Source: Thermoplasmatota archaeon (GTDB taxonomy: Archaea; Thermoplasmatota; Thermoplasmata; Halarchaeoplasmatales; Halarchaeoplasmataceae). From it: DNA of 38,495 nt. The position numbers were made by a program, and so were the translations under genes. The notes under the pieces were generated by a model, which searched no databases, was not told where the DNA came from, and saw nothing but the letters and a program-made list of their open reading frames with translations. How positions within the stretch are numbered: the first letter of the stretch is position 1; each line of letters starts with the position of its first letter. The stretch lies in the NCBI GenBank assembly GCA_018334755.1, contig JAGXLI010000013.1, positions 1 to 38,495 on the forward strand. The letters are read 5' to 3'. Below are positions 8,401 to 16,097 of the stretch, in pieces.

Positions 8401-11400
8401 TCCTATGCTGCGGGTCCTGTAGAGGGCAATGATCGTGTGGGAGGATTAGTTGGTAATAGCGATAATGAAGCGATCGTGGAAAATTCCTTCTGGGACATCG
8501 ACTCTACAAATCAGAGTGATTCTGCAAACGGCACGGGAAAGACCACCTCAGAGATGAAAGACGTTGTCACTTTCACCGATACATCCACCAGCGGTTTGAA
8601 CGATCCTTGGGACTTTATTGGAGATCCTAATGAGGATACGAGAAACAATGATTATTGGGAGATCGATGGAGACGGAATCATCAACGATGGGTATCCCTAC
8701 TTGTTCGAGGCGATAACTCATGACATCAAGGTCACTCCAAAACTTTCGACCATAGGAACAGGAGATTCTCAGACCTATTACGCTGAGACCATCGACCATG
8801 AAGGAAATGCGATCATGAACGTTACAATGGGAGCAGGATGGTCCATAGAGAGCGGAGCCGGGGGTTCCTGGACAGATAATGTTTACACCTCCGCCAACCA
8901 AGGACATTGGAACGTGACTGGAAGCTATAATCTGACCACTACTTTTGAAATGACAGACAACGTCACTCTCGATGTTTGGGACACGGAGCCAGATCACATA
9001 ACGATCACCCCTGAAGATGCCGTGGCAAATTCCGGAGAAACCGTGAATTACAATGCCACGCTTTACGACATTAATAATAACAAGCTTGCAGATGTTACAG
9101 AAGAGACTAGCTGGTCGATAGAAGATGGAGCCGGGGGAAGCTGGAATCAAGATACGGGCGAGTACCATACTGAATCTGAAGGTAACTGGACCGTGACCGC
9201 TGATTATTCAGGCTACGTGAACACCACCGGCCTCGAGGTGGGTGCACCAACAGTGGACTACATCGTGATCAGCCCTGAAGATGCCACAGTCGAATCAGGG
9301 GCGGTGGTCAATTATACCGCTTCGGCTTACGACCCGTGGGGCGATTTCATAGAAAACGTTACGGAGGAAACGACCTGGTCCATAGATAGCGGGGCTGGAG
9401 GGAGTTGGAATCAAAATACGGGCGAATATTCTACCGATAGCGTAGGTACGTGGACGGTTACTGCTAATCATCCTGATGCCGTGAATACTACGTCACTCAC
9501 GGTAAAAGAGGCGATCGTAGATCATATCGAAATCGAGCCGGAATACCAAACTATCACCGCCGGAGATCAGCAGACCTACAACGCCACTGCATATGACAAA
9601 TTCAATAATTCACTGATGGATGTCACGGGAGAGACGAACTGGTCAATAGATGTTCGAGCTGGTGGTAGTTGGAACGGCAACGTTTACACCTCTCAATACT
9701 CTGGAGAGTGGGAGGTTACTGGCGAATACCAAGGCAAAACGGATACGGCAACTCTCACTGTAGAAGCCGGTAGTCCCGACCACATAAATATCTCCCCTGA
9801 GAATAAGACCATAAATGCTGGAGATCAGCAGAGTTATCTTGCCGATGCCTATGATTCATATGGAAATCACATAGAAGAGGTCACGGCCCAGACAAATTGG
9901 TCTATAGAAAATGGGGCCGGAGGATACTGGAGTGACAATATCTATTTCTCTGAAAACACAGGAACATGGACTGTCACGGGTGAATATAACAGTTTGAGCA
10001 ACACAACCACTTTGACAGTTGTACCTGCAGGAGTCGAATATGATCTCACTATAGATGTGACCGGACAGGGAGATACTAACCCTACGCCCGGGACCCACTC
10101 TTATTCAGCTGGAGAAGAAGTTACCATAGAAGCGATACCAGATGATGGTTGGCAGTTTGTAGAATGGACCGGAGACAACGGAACTGTACAGGATACTAAA
10201 GCTAATATGACCTCCATCACCATGAACGATAATTACAGCATCACGGCGGAATTCGAGCAAACGAGCGGTGTTTCCTATGAATTGACTATAAGTTCTACTT
10301 CCGGAGGTAATGTTTCAGATCCTGGTGAAGGTTCCTTCACCTACAGCGGAGATACTGAAGTAAGCCTCCAGGCCGTTGCAGATTCAGGTTACCAATTTGT
10401 AGAGTGGACCGGCGATAACGGAACTGTACAGGATACGAAAGCCGATACGACCACTATAACCATGAACGATAATTACAGTATCACGGCGGAATTCGAGGAG
10501 GTAAGCGGAGTAACCTATGATCTAACCATAAGTTCTACTTCCGGGGGTACCGTGATAGAACCCGGTGAAAACACCTTCACTTACAGTGAAGGTACTGAAG
10601 TAGATCTTGAGGCGGTCGCCGATTTAGGCTACGAATTCGTAGAATGGACAGGCGACAACGGAACTGTATCTGATACCAAAGCGAACGCTACGACGATAAC
10701 GATTGACGAAAATAAAGATATCACGGCAACGTTCCAAGAAACAATAGGGACCAACACGCTCATGTTAGATGTAGAAGGTAACGGAGCAGTAGAAGTGAAC
10801 GGAACTGAAGTGGACGTTCCGTTCCAGAACGATTATCCTGCATATGCGACCGTGGAACTTGAAGCGAACGCAAGCGAAGGATGGGGCTTCACGGGATGGA
10901 CAGGCTCAGTCCAGAGCGAACTTAATTCCATCACTATAGTGATGGACGGGGATAAGAACATCACGGCTCACTTCGAAGAGGTTACGACTGAACGATACAA
11001 CCTTACCTTGAACATCGATGGAAACGGTACGGTAGATGTGGACGGCCAAGAAGTAGAAGATGGATGGTCTCAGGAGTTCGACGATGGGGACAGCGTTATC
11101 CTCAACGCAACAGCAGACGATGGTCATGAATTTGCTGGATGGACAGGCACTGATCTGACCGGCCGGGAGATAAACATCACGATCAACAGCGACATGGATA
11201 TAACCGCTCACTTCGAAAAGATCAAGTACGAATTGACTTTGACCACGGATGGTCAAGGCAGCGTAGAGAAAGATCCAGATCTGAGTGAGTACGAGGAAGG
11301 AACTACTGTCACGTTAACAGCCCAGCCCGAGGATGGTTGGGAGTTCAGCAACTGGGAAGGCGATTATCCAGAAGGTGAAGGAGAAAGTAAAGAGATAACC

Positions 11401-11790
11401 GTCACCGTACAGGACGACATGGAGATCACGGCTCACTTCGAAGAGACCAGTACCGGTGGCGATGAAGACGATTCCGGCTGGTTATGGTGGCTCATACCTC
11501 TGATCATCGTATTGGTGATAGTGATAGGCCTGGCAGCCTGGTATACTCAAAAAGGCGGAGAGGACGAAGGAGAGTTCGAAGAGGAGGAAGAAGAATTCTC
11601 TGAAGACCTTTTCTCTGAAGAGGAAACGGGAACAGGAGGAACTGAATCTCCTCCCAAACCACCAGAACAAAGCACGGGGTCAGAAGGAGTACCAGAACCA
11701 GAAAATGTCCCAGAACCCGAAGAGACCCCAGCGGCGGAAGAGACCAGCGGCGGAGATGATCCATTCGAGGATGAGCTGTTCGAAGAATAA
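5491..11790 (+). CDS. Giant secreted, membrane-anchored multidomain surface protein (GLUG / NEW3 / Ig-like / InlB-type repeats)
   Basis: 2099 aa. Residues 1-31 are a Sec signal peptide (KK, then IIVGILLCSSFLG). About 57-400: GLUG repeats (many GGLVG units). About 405-715: three repeats of about 105 aa starting VxAPxD, like NEW3/CARDB domains. About 717-1075: a second GLUG block that restarts with the same words as the first (NYxELKKVGTGQDGW). About 1076-1510: five Ig-like (invasin/Big) repeats of the DHIxIxPE type. About 1515-1990: divergent InlB B-repeats (FVEWTGDNGT...ITAEFE). About 1997-2018: one transmembrane helix (WLWWLIPLIIVLVIVIGL). Then comes an acidic, proline-rich tail ending DPFEDELFEE. 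Many NxS/T sites suggest N-glycosylation. It is probably an adhesin or part of the cell envelope. No enzymatic domain is seen, and no sortase-type ending with a basic cluster. Confidence 0.85.
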   Translation: MNTIMKKYPVLIIVGILLCSSFLGMASSLGEEKPALSGNSDMDHGIDGPTPQQELHNVSNYQELKKVGTGQDGWDLHDDYNVTNNISADSTDNFDPIGNTSAGNFTGSFDGHNYTIDGLNIDRGGEAHIGLFGILGLNAEVKNVRMKNADITGRKFVGMLVGNTANASDSGNGVLIKNNRVEGSVTSTTDGKGLVGGLVGRIGWWTEIKESKSTGTVYAPNADWVGGLVGSMEGWIYESYSEADVTGNRLVGGLTGDVSQWAQVIDSYAAGDVDGDTNVGGLVGGIAFTYASGYDDDYGYVTNSYAVGPVQTKGDTVGGLVGNISGYGGEVDASHWDVNTTGQSESAAGTPNTTQEMKDITTFTPKWDITDVNPGDINQNYIWNIVDGNSYPFLSWDENPIKDGYGVRVDAPVDKTETSSGSYVYEFTVENVGTLDDTYDLTASDTQGWGVSVQNTVTVNALSSTVVDVTVDIPAGAGGQTSTVTLTAESQGGTASSSDSMDVTFEDTYDVSVTAPADTTVSSSGTHQFDFDVSNPGDADETYDLFVSEEKGWDVSVQNEVTVISGGTEIVPVDVTIPADAGGVTDKITLSAFSQNSDVNDEDSMNVTLEAGYGVNVTGPDNQEEIFKGLHTYSFSVKNTGTADDTYDLSVTDTQGWTVNVQNTVSVAVGESESVEVEVELPQGAEGTTSTITLTADSQGGAVSDSDNMDVTFKAVNFYEISNYTELKKVGTGQDGWTLDSNYTVVDDIQADPTDNFEPIGIDNSNSFTGAFNGQGHVIKDLNIDRPNENYVGLFGSLKGGNPSVTTEIRNVRLQNASVTGEARIGMLVGQITGGTVQHCKVNGTVTGTDSGSTYTGGLVGLNTGRENESGEIRYSYASGTVETTNGGALVGGLVGWNTWRSYVNESASSVDVFAGSSSWVGGLVGLSGAQQGGAVRNTYAVGEVHGDSDVGGLIGELDIFSNSSGEIYKSYAAGPVEGNDRVGGLVGNSDNEAIVENSFWDIDSTNQSDSANGTGKTTSEMKDVVTFTDTSTSGLNDPWDFIGDPNEDTRNNDYWEIDGDGIINDGYPYLFEAITHDIKVTPKLSTIGTGDSQTYYAETIDHEGNAIMNVTMGAGWSIESGAGGSWTDNVYTSANQGHWNVTGSYNLTTTFEMTDNVTLDVWDTEPDHITITPEDAVANSGETVNYNATLYDINNNKLADVTEETSWSIEDGAGGSWNQDTGEYHTESEGNWTVTADYSGYVNTTGLEVGAPTVDYIVISPEDATVESGAVVNYTASAYDPWGDFIENVTEETTWSIDSGAGGSWNQNTGEYSTDSVGTWTVTANHPDAVNTTSLTVKEAIVDHIEIEPEYQTITAGDQQTYNATAYDKFNNSLMDVTGETNWSIDVRAGGSWNGNVYTSQYSGEWEVTGEYQGKTDTATLTVEAGSPDHINISPENKTINAGDQQSYLADAYDSYGNHIEEVTAQTNWSIENGAGGYWSDNIYFSENTGTWTVTGEYNSLSNTTTLTVVPAGVEYDLTIDVTGQGDTNPTPGTHSYSAGEEVTIEAIPDDGWQFVEWTGDNGTVQDTKANMTSITMNDNYSITAEFEQTSGVSYELTISSTSGGNVSDPGEGSFTYSGDTEVSLQAVADSGYQFVEWTGDNGTVQDTKADTTTITMNDNYSITAEFEEVSGVTYDLTISSTSGGTVIEPGENTFTYSEGTEVDLEAVADLGYEFVEWTGDNGTVSDTKANATTITIDENKDITATFQETIGTNTLMLDVEGNGAVEVNGTEVDVPFQNDYPAYATVELEANASEGWGFTGWTGSVQSELNSITIVMDGDKNITAHFEEVTTERYNLTLNIDGNGTVDVDGQEVEDGWSQEFDDGDSVILNATADDGHEFAGWTGTDLTGREINITINSDMDITAHFEKIKYELTLTTDGQGSVEKDPDLSEYEEGTTVTLTAQPEDGWEFSNWEGDYPEGEGESKEITVTVQDDMEITAHFEETSTGGDEDDSGWLWWLIPLIIVLVIVIGLAAWYTQKGGEDEGEFEEEEEEFSEDLFSEEETGTGGTESPPKPPEQSTGSEGVPEPENVPEPEETPAAEETSGGDDPFEDELFEE
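10030..11440 (+). repeat. InlB-B-type repeat block in the giant surface protein
   Basis: About seven coding repeats of 65-75 codons, each with a YxLTI...GxG opening, a GTxVxLxA middle and a FxxWTGDxG...ITAxFE ending. The DNA of adjacent repeats is closely similar (for example GAATGGACCGG and ATCACGGC recur), pointing to recent unequal duplication. The same units recur in the paralog at about 13040-15170. Confidence 0.75.
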
Positions 11791-11807
11791 AATCCTACAG
11801 CTCTAAC

Positions 11808-11833
11808 GCGCTTGTAAAGAAAACCTATCAGAT
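11808..11833. repeat. Copy 1 of a 26-base duplication scar (remnant of the membrane-gene tail)
   Basis: The sequence from GCGCTTGTA to CCTATCAGAT matches 15560-15585 at 24 of 26 bases. Copy 2 lies inside the 3' end of the minus-strand membrane gene (15548-15964). Read on the minus strand in the same frame, copy 1 gives LIGFLYKR against LIGYLYKR there. So a tail of that gene was copied along with the surface-protein gene and then decayed. The 174-base intergenic gap also holds a terminator and the next promoter, and no intact gene. Confidence 0.6.
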
Positions 11834-11883
11834 CTCTGCCTTATAGACCAGGTAGAGATTTCTTTTATTTTTCTTTTTATTAA
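11832..11883 (+). terminator. Hairpin plus T-rich tract ending the first surface-protein transcript
   Basis: ATCTCTGCCT (11832-11841) pairs with AGGTAGAGAT (11850-11859), 9 of 10 Watson-Crick plus one G.T, around an 8-base loop. A T-rich run (TTCTTTTATTTTTCTTTTTATT) follows to 11881. Archaeal termination needs only the T tract; the stem is an extra, bacterial-like touch. Confidence 0.5.
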
Positions 11884-11911
11884 AATGTATATCGTCATAT
11901 AGCTTTCCATA

Positions 11912-11931
11912 CTAAAAATTTTATATATGAA
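11912..11931 (+). promoter_or_regulatory. TATA-type promoter of the second surface-protein gene
   Basis: The AT-rich stretch AAAAATTTTATATATG lies 35-50 bases upstream of the ATG at 11965. A ribosome site AGGTGA (11954-11959) follows. This is a normal leadered archaeal arrangement. Confidence 0.4.
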
Positions 11932-11964
11932 AAGGCTCAATCGGAATGAAAATAGGTGAAAGAG

Positions 11965-14900
11965 ATGGAAAGTAAAAAGATTTTGAACATAGTAGTGATA
12001 GCCCTAATGATGGTCTCTTCGTTTACCTTGTTGGCGACTTCAGCATCTGGACAGAGCGAAAATGTAGATAGAGAGGTCGGGATGTCTTCTAAATTTATGC
12101 AGACAACGATCACCAATTGGTACGAATTGGAAAATATGACCTTTACCGGCGATTATGTTCTAGGCAACGACTTGGATTCAACCACAGCAGGTTACGACGA
12201 TGTGGCGAGTGAGACGGCGAACGGGGGCAAAGGTTGGAGTCCGATAGGAGATGGAAATAACGCGTTCACGGGCACTTTCAATGGAAGTGGATACAAGATA
12301 AGCGGCCTCTACATCAACCGCACAGGAATAGATAAAGTAGGAATGTTTGGATCTATTGATGTTGGAGCCGAGATCATAAACGTCGAACTCGTCGGTGCAG
12401 ATGTAAGCGGAAATGACCAGGTAGGCGCACTAGTTGGAGAGAAGAACGGCGGCACGGTGAAAAATTCTTCCGCTACTGGAGATGTATATGGGGTAGGTAC
12501 CTATGTAGGCGGGCTCGTTGGACAGAATAATGGTCTCTTGTCCAACTCGTATGCGGCCGTTAACACTACCGGATCTGCTACTGTAGGTGTAGGCGGGCTC
12601 GTAGGAACTAACGTCGGTTCTTTAAACAACACTTATGCGACCGGCGAAGTGAATGCAACTGACTATGATTATGTAGGCGGTCTCGTTGGACAGAACGCCG
12701 GTGATGGCACGGTGAACAACTCGTATGCCACCGGGGAAGTGAGCGACGCACCCGAGTCAGCTGGACTTGTTGGTTATAACTATGATGGGACGGTTAGGGA
12801 TTCGTATGCAAATAAAGAGACAACTGGACAAACAGATTTAGTCGGTGACCAAAGCGGAACGGTGACGAACAGCAGTATGCGGAACACCTACGAGATGACT
12901 TGGATATACGATGATAACACCTACGTTGACTGGGACATGGCGAAAGACGGTTCTAAAACCTGGTTGAGCGGTGACCATGCAATCGTAGAAGATCACGAAG
13001 GAAACTACGGTTATCCAGCACTCAGTTGGCAAACCTGGCAAGACCCATCAGGATACCAATTGACGATAAACAGCACGGACGGCGGATCGGTCACTCGACC
13101 CGGAGAAGGTACGATCACCTATGAGTCCGGGACTCAAGTCGATCTGGTAGCAGAAGCAGATGCCAACTATAATCTCGATAGATGGACGGGCGATAACGGA
13201 ACTATAAACGATCCAACTCTGCCAGACACGAACATCACTATGAACGACAACTATTCGATCACCGCAAACTTTACCATAGACCAGTACGACCTGACGATAG
13301 ACAGTACCAACGGCGGAAATGTGACTCAACCTGGTGAAAATACCTTCACTTACGATCAAGGGACTCAAGTCCATCTTGTTGCGGAAGCAGATACTAGCTG
13401 GAACTTCGATGGATGGACGGGAGATACGAGTGAGATAAATCTTCCGAACTCGCCAGATACCTACATCACTATGAACGGTACATATTCGATAACTGCCAAT
13501 TTTGCCATGAATCAATACGATCTGACGATAAACAGTACTCCCGGGGGTTCGGTAACTACCCCTGGTGAAGGCACGATCCCTTACAATCCTGGGACTCAAG
13601 TTGATCTGGTAGCGGAGTCAGATGCGAACTATCACTTCGAGAGATGGACCGGCGATAACAATAGTATAGACGATCCAACTTCACCGGATACAAACATCAC
13701 TATGAATGACAACTATTCTATAACTGCCAACTTTGCCGTAGATCAGCACGACTTGACGATAAACAGTACTGGCGGAGGGTCTGTAACTCAACCTGGTGTA
13801 GGAACGTTCAACTATGATCACGGCACCCAGGTCGATCTAGCAGCAGAAGCAGATACTGACTGGAAATTCGATGAATGGACCGGCGATAACGCAACTGTAC
13901 AGGATACCAAATCGAACATGACCTCCATCACCATGAACGATAATTACAGCATCACGGTGGAATTCGAAGAATTAAGCGGAGTGACTTATGAATTGACCAT
14001 AAGTTCCACTTCCGGAGGTACTGTGGAAGAACCTGGTGAAGGTTCCTTCACTTACAGTGAAAATGACGAGGTAAACCTTGAAGCTGTCGCCGATTCAGGC
14101 TACCAATTCGTTGAATGGACCGGCGACAACGGAACTATCGCTGATACCAAATCGAACATGACCTCCATCACCATGAACGATAATTATACCATCACGGCGG
14201 AATTCGAAGAGGTTAGCGGAGTAACTTATGATCTGACTATAGGTTCAAGCTCTGGAGGTAGCGTTGTAGATCCTGGCGAAGGCTCCTTCACTTACAGTGA
14301 AGATACTGAAGTAAACCTCGAAGCTGTCGCGGATTCCGGCTACGAATTCGTAGAATGGACCGGAAACAACGGAACTATCGCTGATACCAAAGCGAATCTA
14401 ACTACGATTACGATGAACGATGATTATGCGATCACGGCGGAATTTGAAGAGGTTAGCGGGGTAACTTATGATCTGACTATAAGTTCTACTTCCGGAGGTA
14501 GCGTTGTAGATCCTGGCGAAGGCTCCTTCACTTACAGCGAAAATGATGATGTAAACCTCGAAGCTGTCGCAAATTCCAGCTACGAGTTCGTAGAATGGAC
14601 GGGCGATAATGGAACTGTAGCCGATACTAAAGCGAACGCTACGACGATAACGATGGATGAAAACAAAAACATCACGGCAACGTTCCAAGAAACCGTAGAG
14701 ACTAACACGCTCATGTTAGATGTTGATGGAAACGGCGCAGTAGAAGTGAATGGGACTGAAGTGGATGCTCCTTTCGAAAAAGATTATGAAGTAGATGCGA
14801 GTGTTGATCTAGAGGCTAACGCAAGCGAAGGATGGACATTCACGGGATGGACAGGTTCCGTCGAGAATGATCTGAAGTCGATCACCATAGTGATGGACGG

Positions 14901-15543
14901 GGATAAGAATATCACGGCTCACTTCGAAGAGGTTACTGCCGAACAGTACAACCTGACAATCAACATAGATGGAAATGGTACTGTACAAGTTGACGGTCAG
15001 AATGTAGATGATGGATGGTCGCAGGAATACGATGTTGGGACGAACGTTACTCTCAACGCCATCGCCGACGAAAGTTACACCTTCAGTGAGTGGACCGGTA
15101 CGGCCAAGACCGGACAAGAGATAACCGTCACCGTACAGGCCGACATGGAGATCACGGCTCACTTCGAGAAGACCGGTGAAGATGACGGTGGAGATGAAAG
15201 TACAGACAAGGATGAAGACGATTCGGGATGGTTATGGTGGCTCATACCTCTGATCATCGTATTGGTAATTGTCATTGCTCTTGCAGCCTGGTATACTCAA
15301 AAAGGTGGAGAGGACGAAGGAGAAGAAGAGTTCTCTGAAGACTTCTTACCTGAAGAGGAAATGGGAACAGGAGGAACTGAATCTTCTCCCAAGCCACCGG
15401 AACAAAGCACGGGTTCAAAAGAAGTACCAGAGCCAGAAAATGTTCCGGAACCAGATGAAGGAGCAGAACCAGAGGGTGTACCAGAGCCAGAAGATATCGG
15501 CGAAGAGAAAGATCCATTCGAGGATGAGCTGTTCGAAGAATAA
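11965..15543 (+). CDS. Second secreted, membrane-anchored surface protein (GLUG / InlB-type repeats), paralog of the upstream gene
   Basis: 1192 aa from the ATG at 11965, chosen because AGGTGA lies 5 bases before it (a GTG at 11956 overlaps that site). A signal peptide occupies about residues 1-31 (KKILNIVVIALMMVSS...ATSASG). GLUG repeats (VGGLVG units) fill about 50-330. About nine divergent InlB B-repeats cover about 355-1068. A single transmembrane helix nearly identical to the paralog's lies at about 1088-1110. The acidic, Pro-rich tail ends in the same DPFEDELFEE. It lacks the NEW3-like and Ig-like modules and the second GLUG block. The tail-coding DNA is almost identical to the first gene (the last 33 bases match exactly), so gene conversion or recent duplication is likely. 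Cell-surface adhesion or envelope structure is the probable role. Confidence 0.83.
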   Translation: MESKKILNIVVIALMMVSSFTLLATSASGQSENVDREVGMSSKFMQTTITNWYELENMTFTGDYVLGNDLDSTTAGYDDVASETANGGKGWSPIGDGNNAFTGTFNGSGYKISGLYINRTGIDKVGMFGSIDVGAEIINVELVGADVSGNDQVGALVGEKNGGTVKNSSATGDVYGVGTYVGGLVGQNNGLLSNSYAAVNTTGSATVGVGGLVGTNVGSLNNTYATGEVNATDYDYVGGLVGQNAGDGTVNNSYATGEVSDAPESAGLVGYNYDGTVRDSYANKETTGQTDLVGDQSGTVTNSSMRNTYEMTWIYDDNTYVDWDMAKDGSKTWLSGDHAIVEDHEGNYGYPALSWQTWQDPSGYQLTINSTDGGSVTRPGEGTITYESGTQVDLVAEADANYNLDRWTGDNGTINDPTLPDTNITMNDNYSITANFTIDQYDLTIDSTNGGNVTQPGENTFTYDQGTQVHLVAEADTSWNFDGWTGDTSEINLPNSPDTYITMNGTYSITANFAMNQYDLTINSTPGGSVTTPGEGTIPYNPGTQVDLVAESDANYHFERWTGDNNSIDDPTSPDTNITMNDNYSITANFAVDQHDLTINSTGGGSVTQPGVGTFNYDHGTQVDLAAEADTDWKFDEWTGDNATVQDTKSNMTSITMNDNYSITVEFEELSGVTYELTISSTSGGTVEEPGEGSFTYSENDEVNLEAVADSGYQFVEWTGDNGTIADTKSNMTSITMNDNYTITAEFEEVSGVTYDLTIGSSSGGSVVDPGEGSFTYSEDTEVNLEAVADSGYEFVEWTGNNGTIADTKANLTTITMNDDYAITAEFEEVSGVTYDLTISSTSGGSVVDPGEGSFTYSENDDVNLEAVANSSYEFVEWTGDNGTVADTKANATTITMDENKNITATFQETVETNTLMLDVDGNGAVEVNGTEVDAPFEKDYEVDASVDLEANASEGWTFTGWTGSVENDLKSITIVMDGDKNITAHFEEVTAEQYNLTINIDGNGTVQVDGQNVDDGWSQEYDVGTNVTLNAIADESYTFSEWTGTAKTGQEITVTVQADMEITAHFEKTGEDDGGDESTDKDEDDSGWLWWLIPLIIVLVIVIALAAWYTQKGGEDEGEEEFSEDFLPEEEMGTGGTESSPKPPEQSTGSKEVPEPENVPEPDEGAEPEGVPEPEDIGEEKDPFEDELFEE

Positions 15544-15547
15544 TCTA

Positions 15548-15964
15548 CTACCAGCCGTGGCGCTTGTACAGATAACCTATCAGATGTACTATAGCAGTCG
15601 TAGCTATCCAAAGAAGTATCAGCAGGAAGAACGTCTCATACAACCCTCTCCCTTCTAGACCGGGGATGTATTTCTTCCCTTCTAGTAACAGGACCAGGGC
15701 TAAAGATCCGTAGGCCCTAGCTCCAAAGGCAGGAAACAGTATCCTGAGATGTAACTTCATCACGATGAAACCCAAAACCAGGTATATTATCAATCCCGAC
15801 AGCAGGAGCATGGATATCTCGATAGAAGCCAGTAGAAGGATAAAAGAAAGAAGGTTGTAAAAGACCGTTGAGCGGCTCACGTAATGTTTCTCTACCACTA
15901 TCCCGAAGACCAAAATGACTGCGACTCCGCCTAAAGCGGCCTGATATGAATTCAACAGGGGCAT
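15548..15964 (-). CDS. Small multispanning membrane protein, family unrecognised
   Basis: 138 aa, strongly hydrophobic with four to five predicted helices (about 10-24, 37-55, 57-72, 85-95, 110-130) and a positive C-terminus (YLYKRHGW). I do not recognise the family. The ATG at 15964 has a TATA-like TTTAAATATA about 20-28 bases upstream on the minus strand, so the transcript may be leaderless. It converges tail to tail with the second surface-protein gene, 4 bases apart. A decayed copy of its last codons follows the first surface-protein gene, showing that the two genes were neighbours before the duplication. Confidence 0.6.
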   Translation of the reverse strand: MPLLNSYQAALGGVAVILVFGIVVEKHYVSRSTVFYNLLSFILLLASIEISMLLLSGLIIYLVLGFIVMKLHLRILFPAFGARAYGSLALVLLLEGKKYIPGLEGRGLYETFFLLILLWIATTAIVHLIGYLYKRHGW

Positions 15965-16097
15965 TATGAAAGGTATAAAAAGAGGTTATATTTAAAATCT
16001 GTAAAGAAATGTATGATAGACTGATCAGTTTCCAGAGTTCAAGAGAGCATCAACTTTTAGTACTTGTAACTCAAATGAGCCTTAAGAGTGTCAGACG

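Noticed and set aside
8548-9168. Long minus-strand frame of 206 codons inside the giant surface-protein gene
   Set aside because: It is antisense to a repeat-rich gene with strong domain support; its composition (Ser/Ile/Arg/Cys mixes) is unlike real proteins of this genome.
10030-15170. CRISPR-like or other short regularly spaced repeats
   Set aside because: The repeats are coding, 65-75 codons long and diverged; no array of short identical repeats with unique spacers was found anywhere in the window.
5491-15543. Surface proteins as archaeosortase (PGF-CTERM-type) substrates
   Set aside because: The helix is followed by a long acidic tail without a basic cluster, and no PGF or similar motif precedes it.
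15269-15658. Plus-strand frame of 129 codons over the surface-protein tail
   Set aside because: It is the shifted reading of the Glu/Pro-rich tail repeats and crosses the stop of the real gene; low-complexity shadow.
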